Positions 1 through 9,905 of a stretch of DNA of 64,000 bases are shown here, one piece after another. This DNA is from Peterkaempfera podocarpi (lineage in GTDB: Bacteria; Actinomycetota; Actinomycetes; Streptomycetales; Streptomycetaceae), in the NCBI RefSeq assembly GCF_042466665.1, contig NZ_CP162102.1, forward strand, positions 4,836,001 to 4,900,000, given 5' to 3'. Position 1 is the stretch's first letter; each line of letters opens with the position of its first letter. A model generated the notes under the pieces. The model was not told the DNA's origin, ran no database searches, and saw only the letters and a program-made list of their open reading frames with translations. The translations under genes and the position numbers were made by a program.

Positions 1-583
1 CGGCTCGGCGCTGGTCCTCTACGTGCTGTTCGTCTCCACCCAGACTTTCCGCCACCGGGACTACTTCCTGCCGATCACCACCGAGGGCGAGGTGATCGAG
101 GTCGAGGAGCATGTGCATCCCCCCACGCTCGCGCAGGCCTGGACCAGCCTGGTGCTGCTGGGCATCTCGCTGGTCGGTGTGGTGGGACTGGCCAAGACGG
201 TGTCGCCCACCGTCGAGTCGGCCGTGCGGACGGCAGGGCTGCCCTCGGCGGTGGTGGGTGTGGTGATCGCCCTGCTGGTGCTGCTGCCGGAGTCGCTCGC
301 CGCCGTACGGGCCGCTCTCCGCGACCGTGTGCAGACCAGCCTCAACCTGGGCCTGGGCTCCGCCATGGCCTCCATCGGCCTGACCATCCCGGCGGTCTCG
401 GTGGCCTCGGCCTGGATGCCCGGACCGCTGCTGCTCGGCCTGGACGCCACCCACATCGTGCTGCTCGCCCTCACCGTCGCCGTGGGCACCCTCACGGTCA
501 TCCCCGGCCGTGCCACCCCGCTGCAGGGCGGCATCCATCTGGCCGTCCTCGCCGCCTACCTGGTGCTCGCCGTCAGCCCGTGA
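1..583 (+). CDS. Ca2+/H+ antiporter-type cation exchanger, C-terminal part (cut by window start)
   Basis: The reading frame is already open at the window edge, so the start lies outside. The visible 190 or so residues hold about five hydrophobic segments and a motif (V-L-L-P-E-S-L-A-A-V-R-A-A) typical of the second alpha repeat of cation/Ca2+ exchangers, where the acidic residue takes part in ion binding. An acidic hydrophilic loop (GEVIEVEEHVHPP) precedes the last repeat, as in ChaA-like sodium/calcium-proton antiporters. The likely role is proton-driven export of Ca2+ or Na+ across the cytoplasmic membrane. A strong hairpin follows the stop codon. The family call is an inference from motif and topology; the substrate is not determined. 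Confidence 0.75.
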   Translation, partial: GSALVLYVLFVSTQTFRHRDYFLPITTEGEVIEVEEHVHPPTLAQAWTSLVLLGISLVGVVGLAKTVSPTVESAVRTAGLPSAVVGVVIALLVLLPESLAAVRAALRDRVQTSLNLGLGSAMASIGLTIPAVSVASAWMPGPLLLGLDATHIVLLALTVAVGTLTVIPGRATPLQGGIHLAVLAAYLVLAVSP

Positions 584-585
584 CA

Positions 586-625
586 CGGCCGGCGGGCCGC
601 GCCTTCCGGCGCCGCCCGCCGGCCG
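586..625 (+). terminator. Hairpin after the antiporter gene
   Basis: A 12-bp perfect inverted repeat (586-597 with 614-625, loop of 16 bases) starts three bases after the antiporter stop codon. There is no T-run, as is usual in high-GC actinomycetes. It probably ends antiporter transcription. Confidence 0.55.
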
Positions 626-951
626 GGACCCCGGCCGTGCGGCCCGAAGTACAGCAGCCGTCCCCGGTGCGGCCCGCCCTGCGGGTGGAGCAGCGCCGAC
701 GGGCCGGGCGACCCCGGGACGCCGCAGCCGGCCGGGTTCCACCCGCTCCCTACGGCCCGTGCCGACCGTCGTACGGCCGTCGCGCCGGGGTACGAGGGCG
801 TCGCACAGCGGAATCCCGTCCGGGGCGCGGCTCGGTGCGGTCGGTGTCGGAGCATCGTCCGGAACACGCAAGAATGCCCTCGGACGGAAGCGGCAAGGCG
901 CCACGGAGCGGGCAGCTGGCTCGGCGGGCGCTCACGGAAGGCGGTAGGCCA
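626..951. other. Intergenic region upstream of the sacsin-like gene
   Basis: No gene is supported here. The long open frames on both strands through this stretch are by-products of GC bias. Upstream of the next start there is a GGAAGG ribosome-binding site at 936-941. I could not fix a promoter with confidence. Confidence 0.4.
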
Positions 952-3900
952 GTGGAGCCTCGGATCATGGGCAGCGCGGCGGAGGTCCCCGGCGCGGACC
1001 CGTTCGGCACGGCCGGGCTGCGCCGCCGGGTGCTGGACGCCTGGGCGGCGTCCGCGGCGCGGTTCCGCGAGGACGCCAACGCCGAGGAGGAGCTGGCACT
1101 CGGCGGCTACCGCGACCGCCTGGTGGTCGAGCTGGCGCAGAACGCCGCCGACGCCGCCGCCCGGGGCGGCGTCCCCGGACGGCTGCGGCTGACCCTGCGG
1201 GACGGTGTCCTCGCCGCCGCCAACACCGGCGCCGCCCTGGACGCCTCCGGTGTGGAGTCGCTCTCCACCCTGCGTGCCTCCTCCAAGCGGGAGGACGGCC
1301 GCAGCGCCGTTGGCCGCTTCGGCGTGGGCTTCGCCGCGGTGCTGGCCGTCTGCGACGAACCCGCCGTGCTGGGCACCCCCGGCGGTGTCCGCTGGTCCCT
1401 GGCCGAGGCCCGCGACCTGGCCCGGGTCGCCGCCGAGGAGTGCGGCACCCCGGGGCTGGGCGAGGAACTGCGGCGCCGGGACGGGCACGTCCCCCTGCTG
1501 CGGCTGCCGCTGCCCGCCGAGGGCACCCCGCCGGACGGCTATGACACGGTGGTGGTGCTGCCGCTGCGCGACGCCGCAGCCGAGGACCTCACCCGGCGGC
1601 TGCTCGCCGAGATCGACGACGCCCTGCTGCTCACCCTGACCGGCCTCGCCGAGATCACGGTGGAGACCGACGGCGCCGTACGTACCCTCACCCGCCGCAC
1701 CCTGGAGGCCGCCGACCACGGCCCGGCCACGGTGGTGGTCACCGACAGCGCGGCCGCCGAGGACAGCCGCTGGCAGCTGACCGGCGTCGGGGGCCGACTT
1801 GACGACGCCCTGCTGGCCGACCGGCCGACCGAGGAGCGCCGCCGCCCCTACTGGGCGGTGACCTGGGCCGTCCCGGTCGACGCCGACGACCGTCCGCAGC
1901 GCCCCCGCACCGCTCCGGTCGTGCACGCGCCCACCCCCACCGACGAGCCGCTGGGCGTGCCCGCGCTGCTGATCGCCACCTACCCGCTGGACTCCACCCG
2001 CCGCCATGTGGCGCCGGGCCCGCTCACCGACTTCCTCACCGAGCAGGCCGCCGACTGCTACGCGGCCCTGCTGCGCGACCGCGGCGCCGACCTCTCCTCG
2101 CTGAGCCTGGTCCCCGGCGCCCTGGGCCAGGGCGCGCTGGACGGCGCCCTGCGCCGGGCGATCCTGGGACGGCTGCCGGGCACCCCCTTCCTGCCGGAGG
2201 TGCCGGCGCCGGAAGGGGTGGAGCGGCCCTCCTTCGAGGAGTACCCGGACCTTGACGCCGAGGACGGCCGGCCGCAGGGCCCGCGCGCCCTGCGCCCCCG
2301 GGAGGCGACCCTGCTGGAGGGCGCCGACGCCTCGGTGGTGGAGGCGGTCGCAGCGGTGATGCCGGGCCTGCTCCCCGCCGGCCTGGAGCGCCGCCCCGAA
2401 CTGCGGGTGCTGGAGGTTCGCCGGGTGCCGCTGGCCGAGGTCGTCGACCAGCTCGGCGGCCTGGACCGCGACCCGGTCTGGTGGCGGAACCTCTACGGCG
2501 CGCTGGCCGGCGCCGACACCGAGGCGCTGGGGGCGCTGCCGGTTCCCCTCGCCGACGGCCGCACCGTCACCGGACCCCGCCGGGTGCTGCTCCCCGGTGC
2601 CTCCGAGGACTGGGCGGACGCCCCCGCGGAGTGGCTCGGCGACGGCGGTGCCGAGGGTGAACTGTCCACCGTGCTCGCCCTGCTGGACCTGCGTCTGGTC
2701 CACCCCGACGCCGCGCACCCGCTGCTGGAGAAGCTGGGCGCGGGTGTCGCCACCCCGACGGCGCTGCTGGACACGCCCGAGGTGCGGGCCGCCGTGGCCC
2801 GCTCCGTACGGCTCGCGGACGAGGACCAGGAGGAGGCCGAGGACATCGCCGAGGCGGTCCTCGGCCTGGTGAAGGCCGCCGGTACGGAGCCCGGTGACCA
2901 CCCCTGGCTGGCCCGGCTCTGCCTCACCGACGACGAGGGCGAGCCCGCCCCCGCCGGTGAACTGGTGCTGCCCGGCAGCCCGCTGGCCGCCGTGGTGCGC
3001 GAGGACGACGCCGCCTTTGTCGACGACGACCTGCTGGACCGCTGGGGCGCGGCAGTGCTGGAGGCCGCGGGAGTCGCCGGACGCTTTGTGCTGGCCCGCG
3101 CCGAGGACACCGTCCTCGACCCCGACGACCTGGAGCGGCTCGACCCGACCGTCCCCGCCGACCGCGCCGCCGGCGGCGAGCCGACCGGGCTGCTGGACGA
3201 GGCCCCCGACGGGCTCGCCGAGTGGTGCGAGGACGCCCTGGAGATCCTGCACCAGCGCGGCTCCGGTGAGGAGTTCGCCGTACCGCCCGTCGCCACCGAA
3301 CTGCTCGCCGTGCGCGACCTGGACCTGGTGGACGACGACGCCTGGGGGGAGGCGCTGGCCATGCTGGCCCGGCCGCCGTACCGGGGCGCGGTGGTCGACC
3401 CGGTCCGGGTGCTGCTGGCCGACGGCACCACCGCCGATCTGCCCCCGTATGCCGCCTGGTGGCTGCGTGACCACCCGGTGCTGGACGGCCGCCGCCCCGC
3501 CGGGCTGCGCGCCGCCGGCGGCGACCCGCTGCTGCGCGGCCTCTACGACGAGGCGCGCACCGGGCTGGACGAGCAGTTCCTGCACGCCCTGGGCGTACGG
3601 ACCACGATGGCGGCGCTGCTCGGCGAGCCCGGCGGCCCCGACGAGGTCCTGGACCGGCTGGCCGACCCCGAGGCGGGAGTGAGCCACCGCCAGCTGCACG
3701 GGATCCACACCGCGCTGGCGCGGGTGGCGGCGGAGCGCATCGAGCCCCCGGAGGTGGTGCGTGCGCTGCCGCCGCTGGACCCGGAGACCGGCCGCCGTCC
3801 GGCCCACACCCTGATCGTGGACCCCACCGACGCCGTGGTGGCCGACGCCCCCGACCTGGTCCAGCTGCTGGACGACTTCCCGGTGCTGCCGGTCGCCCCG

Positions 3901-4340
3901 GTGCTGGCTCCCGCACTGGCCGAGCGGCTCCATGTCTCACTGGCCAGCGAGGTGGCCGGCGGCCGGGTGCTGAGTGAGGGCACCGTGCACCGGGTGCCCG
4001 CCTTCGTCAGGAACTGCTGCCCGGCTGCCCGGCCGTCTACGAGGAGCACGAGGAACTGCTGGTCGTCGGCCCGGACGGCACCGAGGCCGCCGTGGACTGG
4101 CGGTGGGACACCGCCTCCGAAGCCCCCGAGGCGCCTCATGACCCGGACGAGCCGGAGGAGGAGGACGAGTTCGCGGTGCCGCCCGTACCCGGGGCACTGC
4201 ACGCCGCCACCCCGGAGGGTCTGGCGGCCGGGCTCTCCTGGTCCGTGGGCCAGTTCCACCGCCGCTTCGAGGTCCTGGTGGCCCTGACCGAACCCGACCG
4301 CTCCTATGAGCTCTCCGCCGCCCGCGACTTCGAGGGCTGA
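952..4340 (+). pseudogene. Sacsin N-terminal-like ATP-binding protein, frameshifted near its 3' end
   Basis: A protein of about 1129 residues if one frameshift is repaired. Residues 58-130 carry a GHKL-type ATP-binding fold like the N-terminal region of sacsin: E-L-A-Q-N-A-A-D-A (N box) and G-R-F-G-V-G-F-A (glycine box). The remainder is acidic and Leu/Ala-rich with no other domain I can name. I chose GTG 952 because GGAAGG lies 10 bases upstream; ATG 967 is an alternative. At about 4008 the frame shifts by -1: the reading continues in another frame as QELLPGCPAVYEEHEELL and runs to a TGA at 4338. One missing C in the gtcag context would explain it. Function is unknown; Hsp90-like chaperone or conflict roles are only inferred from the fold. 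Confidence 0.75.
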
Positions 4341-4365
4341 GCGCGGACCGCAGCCGCGGGGCCGG

Positions 4366-4983
4366 TCAGGAGCCGGTGATCGACTCGCCGATCACCATCC
4401 CTTTGGCCGGCCCCTCGGGGACCTCCACGTCCGTGCCGTAGCCGACCCGGACCTCCGTGGTGTAGACCGCCTCCTCCGGCACCGGACTGCTGAGCACGGT
4501 CACCGAACCATGGCCGTCGGAGTCCTCCACAAGGACGTAGACCGCAATGCCCGCCCGTGCGTAGGCCCGGCGCTTGCGCACCCGGTCGCGCGCGCGGTCC
4601 TCATGGCCGGGAGAGACGACTTCGGCGACCAGAACGACCCCGGAGACGTCGACTCCCAGGCCCTCCAGGTCGCGAGTCTCCTCGAGATCTCGGGGCGCGA
4701 TCAGCACATCGGGGCTGAACACCTTCCTGTCGTGGATGACATTGGTGTCCTGGTATGCCGCGAACCTGCCGCCTGTCAGATGGAGGACCAAGGCGTCCCT
4801 CAATCGGTTTGCGAGCACGGCATGGCGGCGACGGCCGGTGGGAGACACCTCGATGAACCCCTCGACGATCTCGACCCGGTAGCCCTCGGGGAGTTCCATG
4901 GCCTGCCAGGCTCGCCACAGAACCTCGTCCAGACCTGGCATGTCGTGGGAGTCGCGGGCCCTGTCGTGGGCGAGAGCGGTCAT
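4366..4983 (-). CDS. Uma2-family (DUF820) PD-(D/E)XK nuclease-like protein
   Basis: 205 residues. The core matches the Uma2 family: a predicted substrate of catalytic residues in F-S-P-D-V-L-I-A, then V-L-V-A-E-V-V-S-P-G-H-E followed by a basic helix (RARDRVRKRRAYARAGI) and Y-V-L-V-E. These proteins are abundant in Streptomyces and cyanobacteria and have a restriction-endonuclease-like fold; their biological role is mostly unknown. The start is ATG at 4983 because AAGGAGG lies 8 bases upstream; an in-frame ATG at 5022 lacks such a site. It is convergent with the sacsin-like gene and stands alone. Confidence 0.85.
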   Translation of the reverse strand: MTALAHDRARDSHDMPGLDEVLWRAWQAMELPEGYRVEIVEGFIEVSPTGRRRHAVLANRLRDALVLHLTGGRFAAYQDTNVIHDRKVFSPDVLIAPRDLEETRDLEGLGVDVSGVVLVAEVVSPGHEDRARDRVRKRRAYARAGIAVYVLVEDSDGHGSVTVLSSPVPEEAVYTTEVRVGYGTDVEVPEGPAKGMVIGESITGS

Positions 4984-5266
4984 CGGCAGCACCTCCTTCA
5001 CCAGCGTGGGTGTGGGCGTCACTGAGGTACAAGCGACACCTCACGGTACGAACGGCGCCACCCGCTGCGCGCCTGAACGCCGATCGATCACCCGATCGAG
5101 CCGTCGTGGCCGCAGCGATCAGGACCGACCGCCGACCCGGCCTCCACCGGGCCGCTCGCAGGCGTGCCGAGTAGCCTGGGTGCGTCCTGTGATGGCAGTC
5201 ACACAACCCCGCGCCGCAGCCCCTCCGCCGCTCCGGGGCCGGGAGGCAGGCGGTGAGGAGGCCGTG

Positions 5267-6634
5267 ATGTGTGCTGATACGCAGCCCGGCGGGATCACCG
5301 GGGCGGTCGTCCGCCAGGGCGACGCCGACTACGAGGACGTCCGCACCGGCATGCTGTGGAACGCCCTGCGGCCCGAGCGGCGCCCCGGGACGATCGTCCG
5401 GGCCGCCTCGGAGTCCGATGTCGTGGCGGCCGTCGGATGGGCCGGGGAGCAGGGGCTGCGCATCGCGGTGCGGGCGGGCGGCCACAGCTGGTGCGGGTCG
5501 CCGCTGCGGGACGGCGGCCTGCTGCTGGACCTCTCGGCGCTGCGCCGGTACGAGATCGACGCCGCCTCCGCCACCGCCCGGGTGCAGCCCGGCCTCACCG
5601 GCCGGGAGCTGGCCCCGGCGCTGGCCCGGGAGGGGCTGGCGTTCCCGACCGGGCACTGCGCGTCCGTGGCGCTCGGCGGCTATCTGCTCAGCGGGGGCCT
5701 GGGCTGGAACTCCGGCTGCTGGGGAGTGGCGTGCGCGGGGGTGCGGCGGATCGAGGCGGTGACCGCGGACGGCCGGACGGTCGTCTGCAGCGCCGAGCAG
5801 AACCCCGAGCTCTTCTGGGCGGCAAGGGGGGCGGGACCCGGCTTCCCCGCCGTGGTCACGGCCTTCCACCTCGACCTCCGGCCACGCCCGGCGGCCCTGG
5901 CCGCGACCACCTGGGTGTTCCCCCTGGCGGCGGTCGAGGCCGTGGCCCACTGGGCCGTGTCCGCCGCGGCGGAACTTCCGCCCCTGGTCGAGCAGGCCTT
6001 CGTCCTCGGCACCGCGTCGGGCGACCCGTCCGGTCCGAGGACGGTCACCGTCGCCGCCACCGCGTTCGCCGACTCGCCCGACCAGGCGGCCCGCGCGCTG
6101 GCGCCACTGCGCGGCTGCCCGCTCACCGAACGGCCGCTCTCCCGGGACACCGACCTGCCGACCTCCATGGACGCCCTCTACGCCGGCTCCGCCAAGATCT
6201 GGCCGGAGGGACAGCGCTATGCCGCCGACACCCTGTGGTCGTCCGCGGACTACCCCACCCTGCTGGCCCGGCTCGGCGAGGCGATGGCGGAGGCCCGCTC
6301 GCACCGGTCCCTGGTGCTGGCACCGGTCTCGCCCGTCTCCCAGGAGGAGAGCCTGACGGCGGACATGGCCTTCTCCGTGCTGGGGGAGAGCTACGCCGTC
6401 CCTTACGCGGTCTGGGAGGACCCACGGGACGACGAGGAGAACATCGGCTGGCTGCGCCGGACCATGGCCGCCGTCGAGCCGCTGACCACCGGCCACTACA
6501 TCGCCGAGGCCGATCTCACCGCCGATCCGTCACATGCGCGGCGGTCCTTCGCCCCGGCGGACTGGGAGCGGCTGCAGCGGGTGCGGGCGGCCTACGACCC
6601 GCAGGGGGTCTTCCACTCGTACCTCACCGGCTGA
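5267..6634 (+). CDS. FAD-binding oxidoreductase of the berberine bridge enzyme type
   Basis: 455 residues. The N-terminal half is a PCMH/VAO-type FAD-binding domain: R-A-G-G-H-S carries the histidine that commonly binds FAD through the 8-alpha position, and T-G-H-C-A-S-V-A-L-G-G-Y-L-L-S-G-G-L-G carries a cysteine near the site used for the second, 6-S-cysteinyl link in BBE-like enzymes, so bicovalent FAD is possible. The C-terminus ends in the BBE motif Y-D-P-Q-G-V-F. ATG 5267 is preceded by GAGGAG with 6-base spacing; GTG 5264 is too close. Such enzymes oxidise sugars, alcohols or natural products using O2. No clustered biosynthetic genes indicate the substrate. Confidence 0.88.
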   Translation: MCADTQPGGITGAVVRQGDADYEDVRTGMLWNALRPERRPGTIVRAASESDVVAAVGWAGEQGLRIAVRAGGHSWCGSPLRDGGLLLDLSALRRYEIDAASATARVQPGLTGRELAPALAREGLAFPTGHCASVALGGYLLSGGLGWNSGCWGVACAGVRRIEAVTADGRTVVCSAEQNPELFWAARGAGPGFPAVVTAFHLDLRPRPAALAATTWVFPLAAVEAVAHWAVSAAAELPPLVEQAFVLGTASGDPSGPRTVTVAATAFADSPDQAARALAPLRGCPLTERPLSRDTDLPTSMDALYAGSAKIWPEGQRYAADTLWSSADYPTLLARLGEAMAEARSHRSLVLAPVSPVSQEESLTADMAFSVLGESYAVPYAVWEDPRDDEENIGWLRRTMAAVEPLTTGHYIAEADLTADPSHARRSFAPADWERLQRVRAAYDPQGVFHSYLTG

Positions 6635-6639
6635 GCGCG

Positions 6640-6674
6640 GACGAGGGGCACCGGACGACGAGGGGCACCGGACG
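6640..6674. repeat. Short direct repeat between convergent genes
   Basis: The 18-base unit gacgaggggcaccggacg occurs twice, at 6640-6657 and 6657-6674 (period 17). It lies just after the oxidoreductase stop and before the DUF2530 gene end. No function is evident. Confidence 0.7.
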
Positions 6675-6703
6675 GGACCGCGGCTCGCGAGGGGCCTGCG
6701 GGA

Positions 6704-6967
6704 TCAGCTGGAGGGTTCCCCGGCGGCCGCCCTGGCGCGGCGGATGGCGTCGCGGCGGGCCCGGCAGTACCAGATGCCGATCAGGCCCAGTGCGGCTCCG
6801 GCCAGGCAGGTCCACGACCACAGGCCGTGACCGGCGTCGGAGAGCCGCCCCTGGAAGGGGATCAGCACCAGGAAGCCCACAAACCACAGCACGGTGCCGC
6901 CGGTGACGATGGCGACATCATTGGCCTCCAGCGGCTCGGGGGCGGGGCGCAGCGCGGGCTTCTCCAT
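6704..6967 (-). CDS. DUF2530 small membrane protein
   Basis: 87 residues with two transmembrane helices (VAIVTGGTVLWFVGFLVLIPF and a segment from about 51 to 68) and a basic C-terminal tail (CRARRDAIRRARA). This is the DUF2530 family, which in streptomycetes regularly sits divergent from an NCS2 purine permease, as here. The start is ATG 6967; longer upstream extension is not supported. A link to purine transport is only inferred from the conserved neighbourhood. About 210 bp of shared promoter region separates it from the permease. Confidence 0.85.
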   Translation of the reverse strand: MEKPALRPAPEPLEANDVAIVTGGTVLWFVGFLVLIPFQGRLSDAGHGLWSWTCLAGAALGLIGIWYCRARRDAIRRARAAAGEPSS

Positions 6968-7181
6968 GGCGCCAAGCGTACGGGGCGCGGGCCCTGGCCC
7001 AGCAGTCGGCCTCAGTGTGAGCCATGTCCATCTACGCGCGAAGATGGCGCATAACCACCCAGTGTCCGCATACTGAAGACTCCGGTCGATTATCGGCGTG
7101 TTGCCTTGACCGGACTGTCCCCCGGGCCTCGTCCCTCCCCGGGAGGGTTGCTCTCCACCCCCAGCAACAAGGACCCCACGC

Positions 7182-8636
7182 ATGCCCACGCAGGCCACGT
7201 CGACGGTCAAACAGCCCGAGTCCGCCCCGCAGCCGACCAACGCTCTGGACCGGTACTTCCGGATCACCGAGCGCGGTTCCTCCGTCGCCCGCGAGATCCG
7301 CGGTGGCATCGCCACGTTCTTCACGATGGCCTACATCATCGTGCTGAACCCGATCATCCTCTCCTCCGCCGCGGACAAGTACGGTCACCACCTGGCCGGT
7401 GGCCAGCTGGCCACCGCGACCGTGCTGACTGCCGCGCTCACCACGCTGCTGATGGGTGTGATCGGCAATGTGCCGATCGCGCTCGCCGCCGGACTCGGCG
7501 TCAACACCGTGGTCGCCCTGCAGCTGGCGCCCCGGATGAGCTGGCCCGACGCGATGGGCATGGTGGTCCTCGCCGGACTGGCGATCATGATCCTGGTCGC
7601 CACCGGCCTGCGCGAGCGGGTCATGGCCGCGGTCCCGCTGGGGCTGCGGAAGGCCATCGCCATCGGCATCGGCCTCTTCATCGCCCTGATCGGCCTGGTC
7701 GACTCCGGCTTTGTCTCCCGCATCCCGGACGCCGCCCACACCACGGTCCCGCTGCAGCTCGGCAGTGACGGCCACCTCAACGGCTGGCCGGTGCTGATCT
7801 TCGTCCTGGGCCTGCTGCTCACCCTGGTGCTGCTGGTCCGCAAGGTGCCCGGCGCCATCCTGGTCAGCATCGCCGCCATGACCGTGCTGGCTGTCATCGT
7901 CGACTCGGTCGCGCACATCGCCCCGATGAACTGGGGCCTCACCGTGCCCAAGTGGCCGGGCAACCCGGTGGCGATGCCCGACTTCGGGCTGGTCGGCAAG
8001 GTCAGCCTCTTCGGCGGCTTCAAGGAGGTCGGTGTTCTCACCGGCATCCTCTTCGTCTTCACCGTGCTGCTGTCCTGCTTCTTCGACGCGATGGGCACCA
8101 TCCTCGGTGTCAGCGACGAGGCCAAGCTGCTGGACGAGAAGGGCGACCTGCCCGCCATGAGCAAGGTGCTGATGATCGACGGCATCGCCACCGCCGCCGG
8201 CGGCGCCACCTCCTGCTCGGCCAACACCTGCTTTGTGGAGTCCACGGCCGGCGTCGGCGAGGGCGCCCGTACCGGCTTCGCCAGCGTGATCACCGGGGCG
8301 CTCTTCGCGGTGGCGCTCTTCCTCACCCCGCTGGCCACCATGGTCCCGGCCCAGGCGGCCACCCCCGCCCTGGTCGCGGTCGGCTTCCTGATCCTGGCCA
8401 ACAGCATCGGCGACATCGACTGGGCCGACTGGACCATCGCGGTGCCGGCCTTCCTCACCATGATCATCATGCCGTTCACGTACTCGATCACGATCGGCCT
8501 GGGTGTGGGCTTCATCGTCTACTCGGTCCTGAGCGTGGCGACCGGCCAGTGGAAGCGAGTCCCGGTCCCGATGTACGTGGTGTCGGCGGTCTTCGTCTTC
8601 TACTTCATGATGCCGGCGCTCGGTCTCACCAAGTGA
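7182..8636 (+). CDS. NCS2-family (AzgA-like) guanine/hypoxanthine permease
   Basis: 484 residues with about 12-13 hydrophobic segments. AzgA-like signatures are seen: the N-terminal R-G-G-I-A-T-F-F-T-M-A-Y-I-I-V-L-N-P block, A-G-L-G-V-N in helix 3, F-D-A-M-G-T-I-L-G in the middle and G-A-T-S-C-S-A-N-T after it. AzgA-type transporters import hypoxanthine, guanine or adenine with protons. ATG 7182 is preceded by AAGGA at 8 bases. The gene ends in a very strong terminator hairpin. Substrate assignment comes from the family and is not proved here. Confidence 0.9.
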   Translation: MPTQATSTVKQPESAPQPTNALDRYFRITERGSSVAREIRGGIATFFTMAYIIVLNPIILSSAADKYGHHLAGGQLATATVLTAALTTLLMGVIGNVPIALAAGLGVNTVVALQLAPRMSWPDAMGMVVLAGLAIMILVATGLRERVMAAVPLGLRKAIAIGIGLFIALIGLVDSGFVSRIPDAAHTTVPLQLGSDGHLNGWPVLIFVLGLLLTLVLLVRKVPGAILVSIAAMTVLAVIVDSVAHIAPMNWGLTVPKWPGNPVAMPDFGLVGKVSLFGGFKEVGVLTGILFVFTVLLSCFFDAMGTILGVSDEAKLLDEKGDLPAMSKVLMIDGIATAAGGATSCSANTCFVESTAGVGEGARTGFASVITGALFAVALFLTPLATMVPAQAATPALVAVGFLILANSIGDIDWADWTIAVPAFLTMIIMPFTYSITIGLGVGFIVYSVLSVATGQWKRVPVPMYVVSAVFVFYFMMPALGLTK

Positions 8637-8654
8637 TCTAGACCCCGTCGTCTG

Positions 8655-8695
8655 CGCAAAGGCGCCCCGCCCTTCCCGGGCGGGGCGCCTTTGCG
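8655..8695 (+). terminator. Strong terminator of the purine permease gene
   Basis: An 18-bp perfect stem (8655-8672 paired with 8678-8695) with a 5-base loop begins 18 bases after the permease stop. The arms begin with CGCAAAGG and end with CCTTTGCG, so it could act in both directions. Confidence 0.9.
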
Positions 8696-8825
8696 TGTCC
8701 CGTGGGCGGGTGGCTGGACGGCGCGCCCGACGGGCTCCACGGGCTCCACGGCGGACGGCGCTGCGGTGGCGTCGGCCGAGGAGCGCAGGGCGCCGCGCTG
8801 AGTGGGCCCCGCTCGGGGGCGATGC

Positions 8826-9905
8826 CTACGGCGTGCCGGGAAGCCGGACCGTGACGAGGAGACCGCCGCTGGGGCGGGCGGCGAGGTCGAGGGTCCCGTC
8901 GTGGGCGCGGACGATGCTGTGCACGATGGCCAGGCCGAGGCCGACACCGGCGTGCTCGTCGGTGCGTACGCGTTCCGTTCCGCGCTGGAAGGGTTCGGTG
9001 AGGGTCGGCACCAGTTCCGGCGGGAGCCGCCGGCCGGTGTTCTCGACCCGCAGCACGCTTGCGTCGCCGTGCGCCTCCGTGTGGACCGTCACGGTGCCGC
9101 CGGCGGGGAGGTTGTGGACGATGGCGTTCTGGACGAGGTTCGTCACCATCCGCAGCAGCAGCTCCGCGGAGCCGCTGGTCCGAGCCGCCCCGCCGGTGAC
9201 GTCGAGCGTGATCCGGCGCTGTTCGGCGAGGGGAAGCAGCGTTTCGGCGGCCTCTTCGGCGATGAGGGAGAGGTCGACGCTCACGCGCGTGAAGTTTCCG
9301 CGGTCGCCGCGGCTGAGCAGCAGAAGGGCCTCGGTGAGGTCGATCGCCCGCGTATTGACGGCGTGCAGGCGCTCGATGAGTTCGCCCCGGTCCCGTGTGG
9401 GGTCCTTGCGGGCGACGTCGAGGAGGGTGCGTGAGATCGCCAGCGGGGTGCGCAGTTCATGGGAGGCGTTCGCGGCGAACCTCTGCTGCTCGGCGACGTG
9501 GGACTCGAGCTGTTCCAGCATCGAGTCGAACGCGTCGGAGAGCTCACGGAACTCGTCCTGGCGGCCCTTCATACGGATCCGGTGGGACAGCGACCCGTTT
9601 CCGGCCACCCGTGCCGCGGCCGTGATCCGGGTGAGCGGGGCGAGCATCCGGCCGGCGAGGATCCATCCCCCGACCAGGCCGAACAGAAGCAGGAAGGCCA
9701 TCGCCACGGCCGCGGCGGGGGCGAAGGTGTGCTCCAGCAGGTAGCGGTTGGGCGAGATCCCGAGAAGGCCCCTGGAGGTGTCGGGTACGTAGCGCAGCAG
9801 GAACGCCCACACCACGGCCAGCAGGAGAGCGCCGGCGACGGCGAGGAACCCGGCGTAGCTGAGGGCGAGTTTCAGCCGGACGCTGAGCCCCGGGCGTCTA
9901 GGCAT
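8826..9905 (-). CDS. Sensor histidine kinase of an OmpR-type two-component system
   Basis: 359 residues. Two transmembrane helices (about 12-37 and 64-86) flank a short extracytoplasmic loop of about 27 residues, so the signal is probably sensed in or at the membrane. A HAMP linker follows (about 84-140), then the dimerisation domain with phospho-acceptor His149 (N-A-S-H-E-L-R-T-P), and the ATPase domain with N box (N-L-V-Q-N, 256-260) and G box (G-V-G-L-G-L-A). Its ATG overlaps the end of the response regulator gene by 8 bp, so the two are co-translated. The VanZ gene upstream on the same strand suggests a cell-envelope function. Confidence 0.93.
   Translation of the reverse strand: MPRRPGLSVRLKLALSYAGFLAVAGALLLAVVWAFLLRYVPDTSRGLLGISPNRYLLEHTFAPAAAVAMAFLLLFGLVGGWILAGRMLAPLTRITAAARVAGNGSLSHRIRMKGRQDEFRELSDAFDSMLEQLESHVAEQQRFAANASHELRTPLAISRTLLDVARKDPTRDRGELIERLHAVNTRAIDLTEALLLLSRGDRGNFTRVSVDLSLIAEEAAETLLPLAEQRRITLDVTGGAARTSGSAELLLRMVTNLVQNAIVHNLPAGGTVTVHTEAHGDASVLRVENTGRRLPPELVPTLTEPFQRGTERVRTDEHAGVGLGLAIVHSIVRAHDGTLDLAARPSGGLLVTVRLPGTP

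Noticed and set aside
556..3933. 1125-codon minus-strand frame opposite the sacsin-like gene
   Set aside because: Low-complexity Gly/Arg/Gln/Val sequence, no family pattern, and the plus strand carries a clear ATPase domain. It is a GC-bias shadow.
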